Shown here one piece after another: positions 18,772-27,755 of a DNA stretch of 64,000 bases (position 1 is the stretch's first letter; the number at the start of each line of letters is the position of its first letter). The DNA is taken from contig NZ_LT635493.1 of assembly GCF_900120405.1 (NCBI RefSeq), forward strand, positions 1 to 64,000, read 5' to 3'. The notes under the pieces were generated by a model, which was not told the DNA's origin, made no database searches, and saw nothing but the letters and a program-made list of their open reading frames with translations. A program made the translations under genes and the position numbers. The DNA is from Urinicoccus massiliensis (GTDB taxonomy: Bacteria > Bacillota > Clostridia > Tissierellales > Peptoniphilaceae).

Positions 18772-19590
18772 TTAATCTTTACTAAAAACAAGAATCTTCT
18801 GCGTAATCTTCCTCGCAATCGGAAGCCAGTCGATTAGCTTTAATGTAGGCATAAGAACACGCATACCACGTAATATGTTGTCATCTTTAATCTTATGAAA
18901 CCCCTGAGCAATGTTCTTTATATCATCAAAGCTGTCTGCACCGAAAACGAATCTGGCTCCGGTTTGCTGAATGGATTTTTCAACCCCTTCTCGTTTTACC
19001 CACATCTTTGCAATACATTCCATTATGACCGTAGCGGTGTCAAAGTTTTTATGAATGATAGAAAGTATCTTGGCATTTTCTTCGGTAGTGAGATACATTG
19101 ACAGTCCTTCTATAATAAAAAGTACATTCTCTCTGTTTTTTACTTCCTTGAACCAATTTGGATCCAAAGCAGACGCACTGATAGATGAAACCCTCCCGCT
19201 TTCTAAAAAAATCTGATCTCTGAGTTTTATAACTTCAGGCAGATCCAGATTATACCAAGTGATAGTACCATTATCCACACGATAAAATCTTGTGTCCAGT
19301 CCACAGGCAATGTTCACTATTGTAGCAGTCGGGTTTCGCCCAATAAATTCTTTGACCAGTTCGTCAAAGACGAGTGTACGTGCGATTACACCACTACTCA
19401 TGGTGCGATCTTTTGATGCAGTTGAAAAGTCATAATCAATCTTATTTACAAGTTCTACTGCTTTTGCATCATAGAATTTATGCTTCTTTCTCTGTGAATA
19501 CTCTGCACGTGCATAAAAACTTTGAAGCATGGTTTCTGCAGTGCCGTTCAAAACAGGTTTTATTTTCTCTTGCATTTCTATTTTCCCCAA
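18772..19590 (-). CDS. SAM-dependent methyltransferase, leucine-carboxyl-methyltransferase (TcmP/PPM1) family
   Basis: 272 residues. SAM-binding motif I reads VNIACGLDTRFYRV, followed by the acidic WYNLDLPEVIKLRDQ and FIIEGLSMYLTTEEN, all characteristic of the LCM-type O-methyltransferase family, which methylates carboxyl or hydroxyl groups of small molecules. The substrate here is unknown. The frame begins at a TTG behind GGAGG; ATG at 19575 is an alternative. It sits between MobL and the right end, exactly where element 1 carries a different member of the same family. Confidence 0.82.
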   Translation of the reverse strand: MGKIEMQEKIKPVLNGTAETMLQSFYARAEYSQRKKHKFYDAKAVELVNKIDYDFSTASKDRTMSSGVIARTLVFDELVKEFIGRNPTATIVNIACGLDTRFYRVDNGTITWYNLDLPEVIKLRDQIFLESGRVSSISASALDPNWFKEVKNRENVLFIIEGLSMYLTTEENAKILSIIHKNFDTATVIMECIAKMWVKREGVEKSIQQTGARFVFGADSFDDIKNIAQGFHKIKDDNILRGMRVLMPTLKLIDWLPIARKITQKILVFSKD

Positions 19591-19661
19591 ATGTAAACGC
19601 CTCCTTCAAATTTTATTTTTTGTCTTCACTAGTTAATATTATATACTTTTTTTACTTAGTT

Positions 19662-21122
19662 TTATAGGTCTAACTCATTCCTCTTTACCTGTGATAGTCG
19701 CTTTTCGTGTCCCTCTAATTGCTCTATACAGGTCTTAACTTTTTCTGCTTGTTCAACTTCTTCTCGTATTTCTAATATTTGACTATATAGGCTCTTTTTC
19801 TCTTTCTTCAAAGTGCTAACTTCTGATTTCCATTTACTGATGGCTAAGGTCTTACTTTCTCCTAAATGCTCTTTCAGATGTTTCTTGGCACTTTCAAATA
19901 AAATGAGTTCTGCCGTATGCTCGTTATAAAAATCTTCCTGTTTGCTTTTCTTTGTCTTGATATAGGCTTTGTAGGTATCCTTGTACTTCAAATATTTTTC
20001 TGACTGGTCTATGAGTTGTGTTTTTTCATCAATCTTCTTCTCGGTATCTTTTAAGGCTCTTGTGGTCTTATAGTTCTTATCTCGTAAGTTTGTAATGCTC
20101 TCTTTTAATTGATTGATACTTGTAATGTTTTTCTCTTTGAGTAGCTGATAACTTCCAATATATTTTTCTAAGTCTGTATTATTCTTATCTGTATTTTTAC
20201 GGATAAGATTTTCCAAAACTGATAGCAGATTTTCTTTGGGTGGGAGGGTTGACTTTGTATTTTCATGTTCTCTTTTTTCTTCTTTTCCTATTCCTCTTAT
20301 CCAATTTAGCAATGCTTTTATTCTTCTTGAAATTTCTCTTAAAATCATATTTTGATGTTTGATTTCTCTATTGATATTTCCTCTGTCTGTAGCTATGCCT
20401 CTCTTCTCCATTTGGGTTGATGATACTCCTAAATGAATGGTCGGTATTTGTTCTATACCTTGTCTTTGATAAGAGCGGTGATCCACCTTATCCTGTATGC
20501 TATTTTCTTCAAGATATTTATTTGTAATGTCTGCCCATGCTTTTCGCCATTCTTCTGCTTTGTCTTGCTCATTCCAATCTGTTGTATTGATCTTTCTTGT
20601 TTTGTAATTACCATTTTTTAGTTTTACTTTTTCGCCATTTTCATCAAGGATATATTCCTTTTTTGATTTTGCTCCCCATGTTGTATCTTCATTTAGTGGT
20701 CGCATAGTAAGTAAGATATGGCAATGTGGGTTTCCATCATTTTTATCATGTAGAGCAATATCAGCACACATACCTACTTTTACAAAATTCTCTTTTACAT
20801 ATTCTCGTACAAGATTTATTTGTTTTTCTCTGTCTAATTCTTTAGGCAAAGCAACTTCAATTTCTCTTGCAAGTTGGGAATTTTTACTCTTTTCTATTTT
20901 CTCAACACTGTTCCATAAGATAGAACGGTTTACAAATTCCTGTGGTGCATTTTGTGGTAAAAGAATTTCTGTATGGGCTATTCCACCTTTTCTTGTAAAG
21001 TCATGGACTATACCGTCATATTCGTTTTTTATCTTTTCGCCGCTTCGATAGGCGGAAGCTGCTACTGCACTTTTGCCTTTGCCTCTTGAAATAATCTTTA
21101 TGCAAAGATGATATATCGCCAT
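19662..21122 (-). CDS. MobA/MobL family relaxase of element 2
   Basis: About 486 residues: IKIISRGKGKSAVAASAYRSG, the metal-binding IALHDKNDGNPHCHILLTM (three His), DHRSYQRQGIEQIPTIHLG, then a long coiled coil from about 240 to the end. It is closely similar throughout to the MobL at 25626-27086, which shows that elements 1 and 2 share a recent mobilization core. Start ATG 21122 behind AAAGGAGG. Confidence 0.93.
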   Translation of the reverse strand: MAIYHLCIKIISRGKGKSAVAASAYRSGEKIKNEYDGIVHDFTRKGGIAHTEILLPQNAPQEFVNRSILWNSVEKIEKSKNSQLAREIEVALPKELDREKQINLVREYVKENFVKVGMCADIALHDKNDGNPHCHILLTMRPLNEDTTWGAKSKKEYILDENGEKVKLKNGNYKTRKINTTDWNEQDKAEEWRKAWADITNKYLEENSIQDKVDHRSYQRQGIEQIPTIHLGVSSTQMEKRGIATDRGNINREIKHQNMILREISRRIKALLNWIRGIGKEEKREHENTKSTLPPKENLLSVLENLIRKNTDKNNTDLEKYIGSYQLLKEKNITSINQLKESITNLRDKNYKTTRALKDTEKKIDEKTQLIDQSEKYLKYKDTYKAYIKTKKSKQEDFYNEHTAELILFESAKKHLKEHLGESKTLAISKWKSEVSTLKKEKKSLYSQILEIREEVEQAEKVKTCIEQLEGHEKRLSQVKRNELDL

Positions 21123-21182
21123 AAGAAAAAACCTCCTTTCCATTTTTCGGTATGGTTATGGTGGCGATAGATAAGACTTCCT

Positions 21183-21213
21183 AAAAAAATCGGATAGCTT
21201 TTTATCCGATTTC
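21183..21213 (-). terminator. Terminator between oriT and MobL in element 2
   Basis: AATCGGATA pairs with TATCCGATT, followed by a run of T on the minus strand; the same hairpin is at 27146-27175 in element 1. Confidence 0.8.
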
Positions 21214-21323
21214 TTTTGGGAAGTACACAAGGGGTAGGAAATGTATTTCCGTAGGGGAGTGTAGCTCCCCTGTATCAGCGTTAGCTGATATGCCCTCTGC
21301 TAAGAGCCTTCGGAGAACGCACG

Positions 21324-21353
21324 CACCTGTTAAGGTGTATATGTGCGCCCTTG
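21324..21353 (+). other. oriT: Candidate oriT (MOBQ type) of element 2
   Basis: Inverted repeat CACCT-GTTA-AGGTG, then TATATGTGCG and CCCTTG on the plus strand; the nick is expected near 21347/21348. The same sequence is present in element 1 at 27286-27316. Confidence 0.75.
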
Positions 21354-21364
21354 TAAACAAGGGA

Positions 21365-21685
21365 CTATTCCTCTGTTTCCATTACTTCCTCTTGTATTTC
21401 TGTAATTTTGTTTTCGCTTTGTTCTCGCTTCTCAATAATTTTTAGGATTTTTTGATTGACTGCTTCTTTGATATTTGGGAATGTAATTAGCTGATAAAAT
21501 TCATCTTTGGTAAAATCCTTGCTTTCGTTAAAGATACTTTCAAAAACTGCTCCTTTTTCATAAAGCCTTTTATCTCTTTTCTTTCGTTCTTCCTGTTTCT
21601 GCTGACTGATGAGTTTTTTTCTTTTGTTTTGTAACTGCTTGATTTCTTCTTCTGCCATTAAAATTTTTTCGTCTATGTTTTTCAT
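21365..21685 (-). CDS. DUF3847 protein of element 2
   Basis: 106 residues: a basic coiled coil (EEIKQLQNKRKKLISQQKQEERKKRDKR), then YEKGAVFESIFNESKDFTKDEFYQLI and an acidic tail. It lies between a terminator and oriT, the same place as in element 1, with which it shares most of its N-terminal half. A relaxosome or regulatory role is inference. Confidence 0.78.
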   Translation of the reverse strand: MKNIDEKILMAEEEIKQLQNKRKKLISQQKQEERKKRDKRLYEKGAVFESIFNESKDFTKDEFYQLITFPNIKEAVNQKILKIIEKREQSENKITEIQEEVMETEE

Positions 21686-21717
21686 CTTCTGTTTTCCTTT
21701 CTTTATGTTTTGAGCAA

Positions 21718-21750
21718 AGAAAAAACAGTAAACCGATTTGATTTACTGTT
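21718..21750 (-). terminator. Terminator behind the hydrolase, in the DUF3847 leader of element 2
   Basis: AACAGTAAA with TTTACTGTT and following T residues on the minus strand, about 30 bases before the DUF3847 start codon. Confidence 0.78.
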
Positions 21751-21816
21751 TCGTAAGCTGCTATACTATTGTTTCTATTTAATTATTTCATTTCGACAAA
21801 CTGGAATTTGTCTGTC

Positions 21817-22569
21817 TCAAAACAATTCGTTTATCATTGTCACAAATAAATCCGGTTTCAATAAAACAAGACCTGCATGCCCCAGTTTAGGCAAAACCTT
21901 GAATTCTGTTTGCGGAAAATGCTGATTCATGTAGGCGATATCAAGTTTTCGCTCCTTTTCTTCGCCATCGGCATACCAGTAATGCATTTGCGTATCGACC
22001 TTCGGAATGGGCTGTGGAATCTTATAGTTGTTGCATGAGTCAAAAGTTCTCCATAACGTTTTTCTACTGGAGCACTTCAAAACATCTGCAACATATTGAA
22101 GATCTTCCTTCGAATATTCATCGGTAGCAAAAGCCTTCTCAAGCAAGCGCACTCCACCTGTCCTGCCCAGCATCACCATGAGATAGTCTCTCAAGGCGAT
22201 AAAGCGTGTGACAAGCCATGGTAGCTGATATGGTGTAATGCCTCCGTCCATAATGCAGTGTCTGATTGGAATAAGTTGTCCAAGCGTTACCATTAAAGCA
22301 ACGGAGCCGCCCATCGAGCACCCATATACTGCATACAATTCGGCAATCTCTTCAGCCTGAAGCCACTCATTCAATTCGGCAGCGATCTTCTCAATGCTTG
22401 TAAAGTCACTTTCATCCTCAGAATCATATCCGGGAAGAGCCGGAATAATCAGATGATATTTGTTTTTGAGAAGCGGAATTAAATGTTCAAAATAATCCCA
22501 TCTTACAACAGAAGGATGTATCAGCAGAATTGCTTGTTCATTACCTTTTCCAAATTCATGTATATTCAT
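21817..22569 (-). CDS. Alpha/beta hydrolase (cargo of element 2)
   Basis: About 250 residues with the nucleophile elbow YGCSMGGSVAL, an acidic residue in HYWYADGEE and the catalytic His in PKLGHAGL: a complete soluble alpha/beta hydrolase without signal peptide. The gene has visibly higher GC and different codon use than its neighbours, which suggests recent acquisition from another lineage. ATG 22569 starts MNIHEFGKGNE; the frame can be extended by eight codons. Substrate unknown. Confidence 0.8.
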   Translation of the reverse strand: MNIHEFGKGNEQAILLIHPSVVRWDYFEHLIPLLKNKYHLIIPALPGYDSEDESDFTSIEKIAAELNEWLQAEEIAELYAVYGCSMGGSVALMVTLGQLIPIRHCIMDGGITPYQLPWLVTRFIALRDYLMVMLGRTGGVRLLEKAFATDEYSKEDLQYVADVLKCSSRKTLWRTFDSCNNYKIPQPIPKVDTQMHYWYADGEEKERKLDIAYMNQHFPQTEFKVLPKLGHAGLVLLKPDLFVTMINELF

Positions 22570-22637
22570 TAGTCTAATCCATCCTGTGTACAAATTCTAA
22601 TTTTTCTCTCTAAATAATTAACAATATTATACCATTT

Positions 22638-24308
22638 TTAAGCCATTTTTTCTATATCGGCTTTTTGTGGTACTTGACAGTTGCCTATAAAGTTAAAATA
22701 CACATCAACTTGTTGTTTTCTATCTTTTCCTTTTCTTCCCCCTGTGGCTTCATGGACTACAACTTTTTCTATATACTCATTTATCATTGGTACTGTCAGT
22801 TCTTCAATATCGGTATATTTTTCTATCATCTTTAAGAATTTATCAGTATCAACTTTTCTCTGATGATAACTTTCTATTTCATCTTCAAAATACTGTATTT
22901 GATTTTCTAAGTCTTGTTGCTCCGTATCATAGGTATTAAATAATCTATCAAAGTGTTTTACAGGAATTTTTCCAAGTGCGTGGTCTTCATATAGCTTTGT
23001 AATAAGGGTTGTTAATTCTGCATTTCTTGATGACAGTTTCTCTAACTTTTCTTTATCCCCTTGATACTTTTCTTCTCTTTTTTCATCGGACAATTTGTTC
23101 ATCACTTTTAGAAATTCTTGTTTATCTTCTTTGGCAAAGTCTGTGATTTCTTTAATTGATTTCAAGAGAATTTCATTCACTGTCTTTACTTTGATGTAGT
23201 GCATACTGCAAGTGCCTTTTCTGTGTCTGTAATGTTGGCACACAAAACAATAATCACAATCGTATTTCTTTTCTTTATGTTCTGCCGGCTCTCTGTAACT
23301 TAACTTTCCTCCACAATCAGAACAGATTAAAAGTCCTGTAAATGGGTGGGAGGTTGTACCATACTTTGGGCTTCTTCTTACTGTTTTTCTTAACCTTTGA
23401 GCATTATTCCATGTTTCTTCGTCAATAATCGCTTCATGGGTGTTTTTGAAGATAATGAGTTCATCTGCTTTCGCCTTTCTGCGTTTCTTGGTTTTGTAGT
23501 CTACACTAATTGTCTTTCCCAATACAGTATGTCCCATATATTCTTGCTTTTCTAAGATATAGCTTACTGTGGTTGGTGTCCAAAAATATGGGTCTTCTAT
23601 TCCTCTTTTCTTGGAGCTGTGGTTATTTTCAGGATAGTGTATTTCTGCATAGGCTGATGGAATAAGGACTTTATCTTTGGTTAGTATATCTGCTATCTGA
23701 GTTACTCCATATCCCTCTATTACAAGCCTATAAATGCGTTTTACGACCTTTGAACTCTCTTTATCGACAAGTAGCTCCTGTTTGTTCTTAGGGTTTCTAT
23801 AATAGCCGTATGGAACGCTGGGTGATACTCTTTTACCCTCTTCCATTCTTGCTCTAAAGATGGATTGTATTTTTCTTGAGGTATCTCTTGCATACCATTC
23901 ATTCATAATATTTAGAAATGGGGTAAAGTCGCTTTCTGCTTGTTTTTCGCTATCTATTCCGTTATTGATGGCAATAAATCTTACTCCCTTTTCTTTGAAA
24001 AGTATTTCGGTATAAAAACCTACTTTGAGGTAATCTCTGCCAAACCTGCTCATATCTTTTACTATCACAGTAGATACTTTGTTTTCTTCTACTGCTTTTA
24101 TCATCTTTTGAAATCCCTCTCTATCAAAGGTCGTTCCGCTTACTCCATCATCGGTATAGTGATAGATATTTACAAAACCGTTTCTTTTCGCATAGCTTTC
24201 AAGCAGCTGTTTTTGATTGGTGATGGAATTGCTTTCTCCTTGCATTTCATCATCACGACTTAAACGCTCATAAAGTGCCGTTTGTCCTGTTCTTTTCGTA
24301 TTTGACAT
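22638..24308 (-). CDS. Large serine recombinase of element 2 (TnpX-like)
   Basis: 556 residues: catalytic domain with [18 protein letters not shown] and [15 protein letters not shown], recombinase domain (about 165-300), zinc ribbon (LICSDCGGKL, CDYCFVCQHY), coiled coil and a C-terminal domain ending IGNCQVPQKADIEK. It begins 56 bases from the left junction, so its promoter must come from virD4 transcription or from the circular joint. Confidence 0.93.
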   Translation of the reverse strand: MSNTKRTGQTALYERLSRDDEMQGESNSITNQKQLLESYAKRNGFVNIYHYTDDGVSGTTFDREGFQKMIKAVEENKVSTVIVKDMSRFGRDYLKVGFYTEILFKEKGVRFIAINNGIDSEKQAESDFTPFLNIMNEWYARDTSRKIQSIFRARMEEGKRVSPSVPYGYYRNPKNKQELLVDKESSKVVKRIYRLVIEGYGVTQIADILTKDKVLIPSAYAEIHYPENNHSSKKRGIEDPYFWTPTTVSYILEKQEYMGHTVLGKTISVDYKTKKRRKAKADELIIFKNTHEAIIDEETWNNAQRLRKTVRRSPKYGTTSHPFTGLLICSDCGGKLSYREPAEHKEKKYDCDYCFVCQHYRHRKGTCSMHYIKVKTVNEILLKSIKEITDFAKEDKQEFLKVMNKLSDEKREEKYQGDKEKLEKLSSRNAELTTLITKLYEDHALGKIPVKHFDRLFNTYDTEQQDLENQIQYFEDEIESYHQRKVDTDKFLKMIEKYTDIEELTVPMINEYIEKVVVHEATGGRKGKDRKQQVDVYFNFIGNCQVPQKADIEKMA

Positions 24309-24364
24309 GAGAATTACCTCCTTTCCAAGTTTTTATTATTTTCTCTGTCCCTAAGAGGTTAATC

Positions 24365-24591
24365 CTTTAGGATCTGTTACTACATAGGAAGAGTGCATTT
24401 GCATTAGATTTGGCTTTACATAAAATCTTGTTTTACCTGATCCAGAACCACCTATTACTAATACATTTTTATTTCTAGCATATTTAGGATTTCTGGGTCT
24501 TGAGTTCATTGTTAGTCTTTCGGTATTAGTTATTAGAACATTGTTTTCAAACTTAGGATCAATGTATGGAGCAATATCCTTACTTTCTCCC
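24365..24591 (-). pseudogene. virD4/TraG coupling protein, second fragment (Walker A)
   Basis: The frame reads WGESKDIAPYIDPKFENN, RLTMNSRPRNPKYARNKN, VLVIGGSGSGKTRFYVKPN and MQMHSSYVVTDPKG. It contains the nucleotide-binding GGSGSGKT and the DPKG motif and fills exactly the gap between the N-terminal fragment (ending GSARWG) and the third fragment (beginning KGTLVLE). It is flanked by elements 1 and 2. Confidence 0.92.
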
Positions 24592-24666
24592 CAGGAAGCG
24601 TTTTGTCAAGTATCTTTTTATATTTATGGACGCTTTTTCTATAAAGAATTTTAACTTTTAGACAAG

Positions 24667-24699
24667 AAAAAAACAGTAAACCTTTTTTGATTTACTGTT
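24667..24699 (-). terminator. Terminator behind the element-1 methyltransferase
   Basis: AACAGTAAA and TTTACTGTT with seven T on the minus strand, close to the right end of element 1. In element 2 the same position is followed by tnpW; here only about 75 bp remain to the junction. Confidence 0.8.
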
Positions 24700-24740
24700 T
24701 TGCTGTTAGCTTTATTAAAATTTATTAGTTAGATATTGGG

Positions 24741-25544
24741 TTAGAAACTCAAATGTATAATTTTTGTTCTGTTTAACTTATCCGCAAAATACATATATAT
24801 TCTTGTTTTTAATTTCAATCTCTTACAATGCTTTAATGCTCCATCAAAAAAGCCTGTAACTTCTACTAACCCTGTATTCGTGCAGCTTGCAAATTCTTTT
24901 GGGTCATCTACGCTAAAATACATTTGTGCGTCTTCATTTCCCGTTTGTTTTACATATTTATTTGCAAGCTCTAATCCCTTGGAATTTGTTGCGTCAAATA
25001 TCAATTCTCCGTTAGGAATCAATGATTTCATGCCCTTAATCATATCTACAATTTTTTCTTTATCAAAATATTGATATACTCCTGCAACTACAATCATTGT
25101 CGGCAAAGAAGTATCTATTTCTTTTATCCAATCAAGAGTAAACATATCCCCTGCTATCAATCTTTCATTATCGGCATTTCCTAATACTTTTTTTCTTAGT
25201 ATTATGACATCCGGCAAATCGATTTGATAGAAATTAACTTTAACATTTTTTATGCGATTATATGCTGTTTCCAATCCTGCACCTAAAAAGACAATATTAC
25301 ATTCATTGTTTTTTTCGATGAAACTAATAATTTTTTTGTCCATCGTTTGTTGTCTGCAAACACTTGCCATATAAAAATATTCAGTAGTATTACTTTCTAT
25401 ACTGTTTGTGGGTATATGTTGTTTTAAGGATAATGCTTTTTCATCATAAAAAAAATCAGGAAATTTTTCAGACGCATAAACTCTTGCTATAAGAGGAATA
25501 TATAGAGTATCTGCAACACCACTAAGCAACTCATTTTTGTTCAT
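24741..25544 (-). CDS. SAM-dependent methyltransferase, LCM family (cargo of element 1)
   Basis: About 267 residues. Motif I reads CNIVFLGAGLETAYNRI, followed by FYQIDLPDVIILRKKV and VVAGVYQYFDKEKIVDMI, the LCM/TcmP-type arrangement. It is clearly diverged from the methyltransferase of element 2 but has the same fold, position and orientation, so the slot seems to be kept for this enzyme class. ATG 25544 or 25550 behind AAAGGAGG. Confidence 0.78.
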   Translation of the reverse strand: MNKNELLSGVADTLYIPLIARVYASEKFPDFFYDEKALSLKQHIPTNSIESNTTEYFYMASVCRQQTMDKKIISFIEKNNECNIVFLGAGLETAYNRIKNVKVNFYQIDLPDVIILRKKVLGNADNERLIAGDMFTLDWIKEIDTSLPTMIVVAGVYQYFDKEKIVDMIKGMKSLIPNGELIFDATNSKGLELANKYVKQTGNEDAQMYFSVDDPKEFASCTNTGLVEVTGFFDGALKHCKRLKLKTRIYMYFADKLNRTKIIHLSF

Positions 25545-25625
25545 CTCCATGTCCCTCCTTTCTCATTTTATTTTGCAAGTTATGTGAAACTAATTATTTT
25601 CATTATACCACTTTCCCACTTAGTT

Positions 25626-27086
25626 TTATAGGTCTAACTCGTTCTGCTTTGCCTGTGATAGTTGCTTTTCTTGTACCTGTAATTGCTCTATACAAACCTT
25701 AAATTTTTCTGCCTGTTCTACTTCTTCTCGTATCTCTAATATTTGATTATATAGGCTCTTTTTCTCTTTCTTCAAAGTAGCAAGTTCTGATTTCCATTTG
25801 CTGATGGCTAAGGTCTTACTTTCTCCTAAATGCTCTTTCAGATGTTTCTTTGCACTTTCAAATAAAATAAGTTCTGCTGTATGCTCGTTATAAAAATCTT
25901 CCTGTTTGCTTTTCTTTGTCTTGGTATAGGCTTTGTAGGTGTCCTTATACTTCAAATATTTTTCTGATTGGTCGATGAGTTGTGTTTTTTCATCAATCTT
26001 TTTCTCAGTATCTTTTAAGGCTCTTGTGGTCTTGTAATTCTTATCTCGTAAATTAGTAATGCTTTCTTTTAGTTCAGATAATGAATTGATGTTTTTCTCT
26101 TTTAGTAATTGACAACTCTCAATATATTTTTCCAAGTCTGCATTGTTGTTATCTGCATTTTTACGAATAAGCTTTTCAAAGATGAATAACAGGTTCTCTT
26201 TGGGTGGGAGGGTGGATTTTGTATTTTCTTTTTCTGTTTTTTCTTCTTTTCCAATTCCTCTTATCCAATTTAGTAATGCCTTTATTCTTCTTGAGATTTC
26301 TCTTAAAATCGAATTTTGATGTTTGATTTCTCTGTTGATATTTCCTCTGTCTGTGGCTATGCCTTTCTTCTCCATTTGTGTTGCTGATACTCCTAAATGA
26401 ATGGTTGGGATTTGCTCTATACCCTGTCTTTGATAAGAACGGTGATCTACTTTGTCCTGTATACTATTTTCTTCAAGATATTTGTTTGTAATGTCTGCCC
26501 ATGCTTTTCTCCACTCTTCCGCTTTGTCTTGCTCGTTCCAATCGGTTGTATTTATTTTTCTTGTTTTGTAATTACCATTTTTTAGTTTTACTTTTTCGCC
26601 ATTTTTATCAAGGACATATTCCTTTTTTGATTTTGCTCCCCATGTTTTATCTTCATTTAGTGGTCGCATGGTTAGTAGGATATGACAATGTGGGTTTCCG
26701 TCATTTTTATCATGTAAGGCAATATCTGCACACATACCGACATCTACAAAATTTTCTTTCACATAGTTCCTTACAAGTTCAATCTGTTTTTCCCTGTCTA
26801 ATTCTTTAGGCAATGCAATTTCAATTTCTCTTGCAAGTTGAGAATTTTTACTCTTTTCTATTTTTTCAACACTGTTCCATAATGTTCCTCTATCTGAAAA
26901 TTCCTGTGGTGCATTTTGTGGTAAAAGAATTTCTGTATGGGCTATTCCACCTTTTCTTGTAAAGTCATGGACTATGCCGTCATATTCGTTTTTTATCTTT
27001 TCGCCACTTCGATAGGCGGAAGCTGCTACTGCACTTTTGCCTTTGCCTCTTGAAATAATCTTTATGCAAAGATGATATATCGCCAT
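25626..27086 (-). CDS. MobA/MobL family relaxase of element 1
   Basis: About 486 residues; IKIISRGKGKSAVAASAYRSG, IALHDKNDGNPHCHILLTM, DHRSYQRQGIEQIP and the C-terminal coiled coil are the same as in the element-2 relaxase, with scattered substitutions mostly in the coiled coil. Start ATG 27086 behind AAAGGAGG. It is expected to nick the oriT at 27286-27316 and move element 1 with the help of a conjugative element. Confidence 0.93.
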   Translation of the reverse strand: MAIYHLCIKIISRGKGKSAVAASAYRSGEKIKNEYDGIVHDFTRKGGIAHTEILLPQNAPQEFSDRGTLWNSVEKIEKSKNSQLAREIEIALPKELDREKQIELVRNYVKENFVDVGMCADIALHDKNDGNPHCHILLTMRPLNEDKTWGAKSKKEYVLDKNGEKVKLKNGNYKTRKINTTDWNEQDKAEEWRKAWADITNKYLEENSIQDKVDHRSYQRQGIEQIPTIHLGVSATQMEKKGIATDRGNINREIKHQNSILREISRRIKALLNWIRGIGKEEKTEKENTKSTLPPKENLLFIFEKLIRKNADNNNADLEKYIESCQLLKEKNINSLSELKESITNLRDKNYKTTRALKDTEKKIDEKTQLIDQSEKYLKYKDTYKAYTKTKKSKQEDFYNEHTAELILFESAKKHLKEHLGESKTLAISKWKSELATLKKEKKSLYNQILEIREEVEQAEKFKVCIEQLQVQEKQLSQAKQNELDL

Positions 27087-27145
27087 AGTCAAAAACCTCC
27101 TTTCGTTTTTCTGATACGTTGATGTGGCGATAGATAAGACTTCCT

Positions 27146-27175
27146 AAAAAAATCGGATAGCTTTATATCCGATTT
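27146..27175 (-). terminator. Terminator between oriT and MobL in element 1
   Basis: AATCGGATA with TATCCGATT followed by seven T on the minus strand; identical in position to 21183-21213. Confidence 0.82.
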
Positions 27176-27285
27176 CTTTTGGGAAGTACACAAGGGGTAG
27201 GAAATTTATTTCCGTAGGGGAATGTAGTTCCCCTGTATCAGCGTTAGCTGATATGCCCTCTGCTAAGAGCCTTCGGAGAACGCAC

Positions 27286-27316
27286 GCACCTGTTAAGGTG
27301 TATATGTGCGCCCTTG
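27286..27316 (+). other. oriT: Candidate oriT (MOBQ type) of element 1
   Basis: CACCT-GTTA-AGGTG inverted repeat followed by TATATGTGCG and CCCTTG; nick expected near 27310/27311. The surrounding ~150 bp (27180-27330) are nearly identical to 21215-21365 and GC-richer than the genes, as expected for a functional non-coding site. Confidence 0.75.
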
Positions 27317-27327
27317 TAAACAAGGGA

Positions 27328-27648
27328 CTATTCTTCGATGTCCGTTTCGTCCTCTTGGTTTTCTATATTTTGATTTTCTGTTTCTTCTCTGCTTTCTATA
27401 ATTTTTAGTATTTTGATATTGGCTTCTTCTTTACGAATTAGAGATGTGATTAACTGATAAAATTCATCTTTGGTTAAATTTTTACTTTCGGTAAAGATAC
27501 TTTCAAAGACTGCTCCTTTTTCATATATCCTTTTATCTCTCTTTTTTCTTTCTTCCTGTTTCTGCTGACTGATGAGCTTTTTTCTTTTGTTTTGTAACTG
27601 CTTGATTTCTTCATCTGCCATTAAGATTTTTTCTTCTATGTTCTTCAT
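27328..27648 (-). CDS. DUF3847 protein of element 1
   Basis: 106 residues, basic coiled coil then YEKGAVFESIFTESKNLTKDEFYQLI and an acidic tail (ENQEDETDIEE). Homologous over most of its length to the element-2 protein; the last 35 residues differ. It lies between the cargo terminator and oriT. Confidence 0.78.
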   Translation of the reverse strand: MKNIEEKILMADEEIKQLQNKRKKLISQQKQEERKKRDKRIYEKGAVFESIFTESKNLTKDEFYQLITSLIRKEEANIKILKIIESREETENQNIENQEDETDIEE

Positions 27649-27683
27649 TTTCTCATTTCCTCCCTTTCTAATTTTGAGTAAAG

Positions 27684-27714
27684 AAAAACAGTAAACCTTT
27701 TTTGATTTACTGTT
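27684..27714 (-). terminator. Terminator behind the ABC-F gene, in the DUF3847 leader of element 1
   Basis: AACAGTAAA with TTTACTGTT and a T run on the minus strand; the downstream gene starts about 36 bases later with no space for a separate promoter. Confidence 0.8.
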
Positions 27715-27755
27715 TCTGTGTTAGTTTTTTTCTAAACTTTGATTTTTTATTTCAT

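Larger units (their letters stand above)
18451..24364 (-). mobile_element. Element 2: Tn4451-type integrative mobilizable element inserted in virD4
   Basis: Left junction (minus strand) GATCCTAAA-GG-ATTAACC, right junction TTCCCAAAA-GG-AACATTAG; removing the element restores AAA-GG-AACATTAG, codons for DPKGTLV of virD4. Gene order: serine recombinase, alpha/beta hydrolase, DUF3847, oriT, MobL, methyltransferase, TnpW. The right end carries TTGACA (18465-18470) which, in a circle, would lie 17 bp before TAACCT (24356-24361) of the left end. Confidence 0.85.

Noticed and set aside
22139-22321. Minus-strand 60-codon frame inside the hydrolase gene
   Set aside because: Alternate frame of the hydrolase, no ribosome-binding site, composition unlike a protein.
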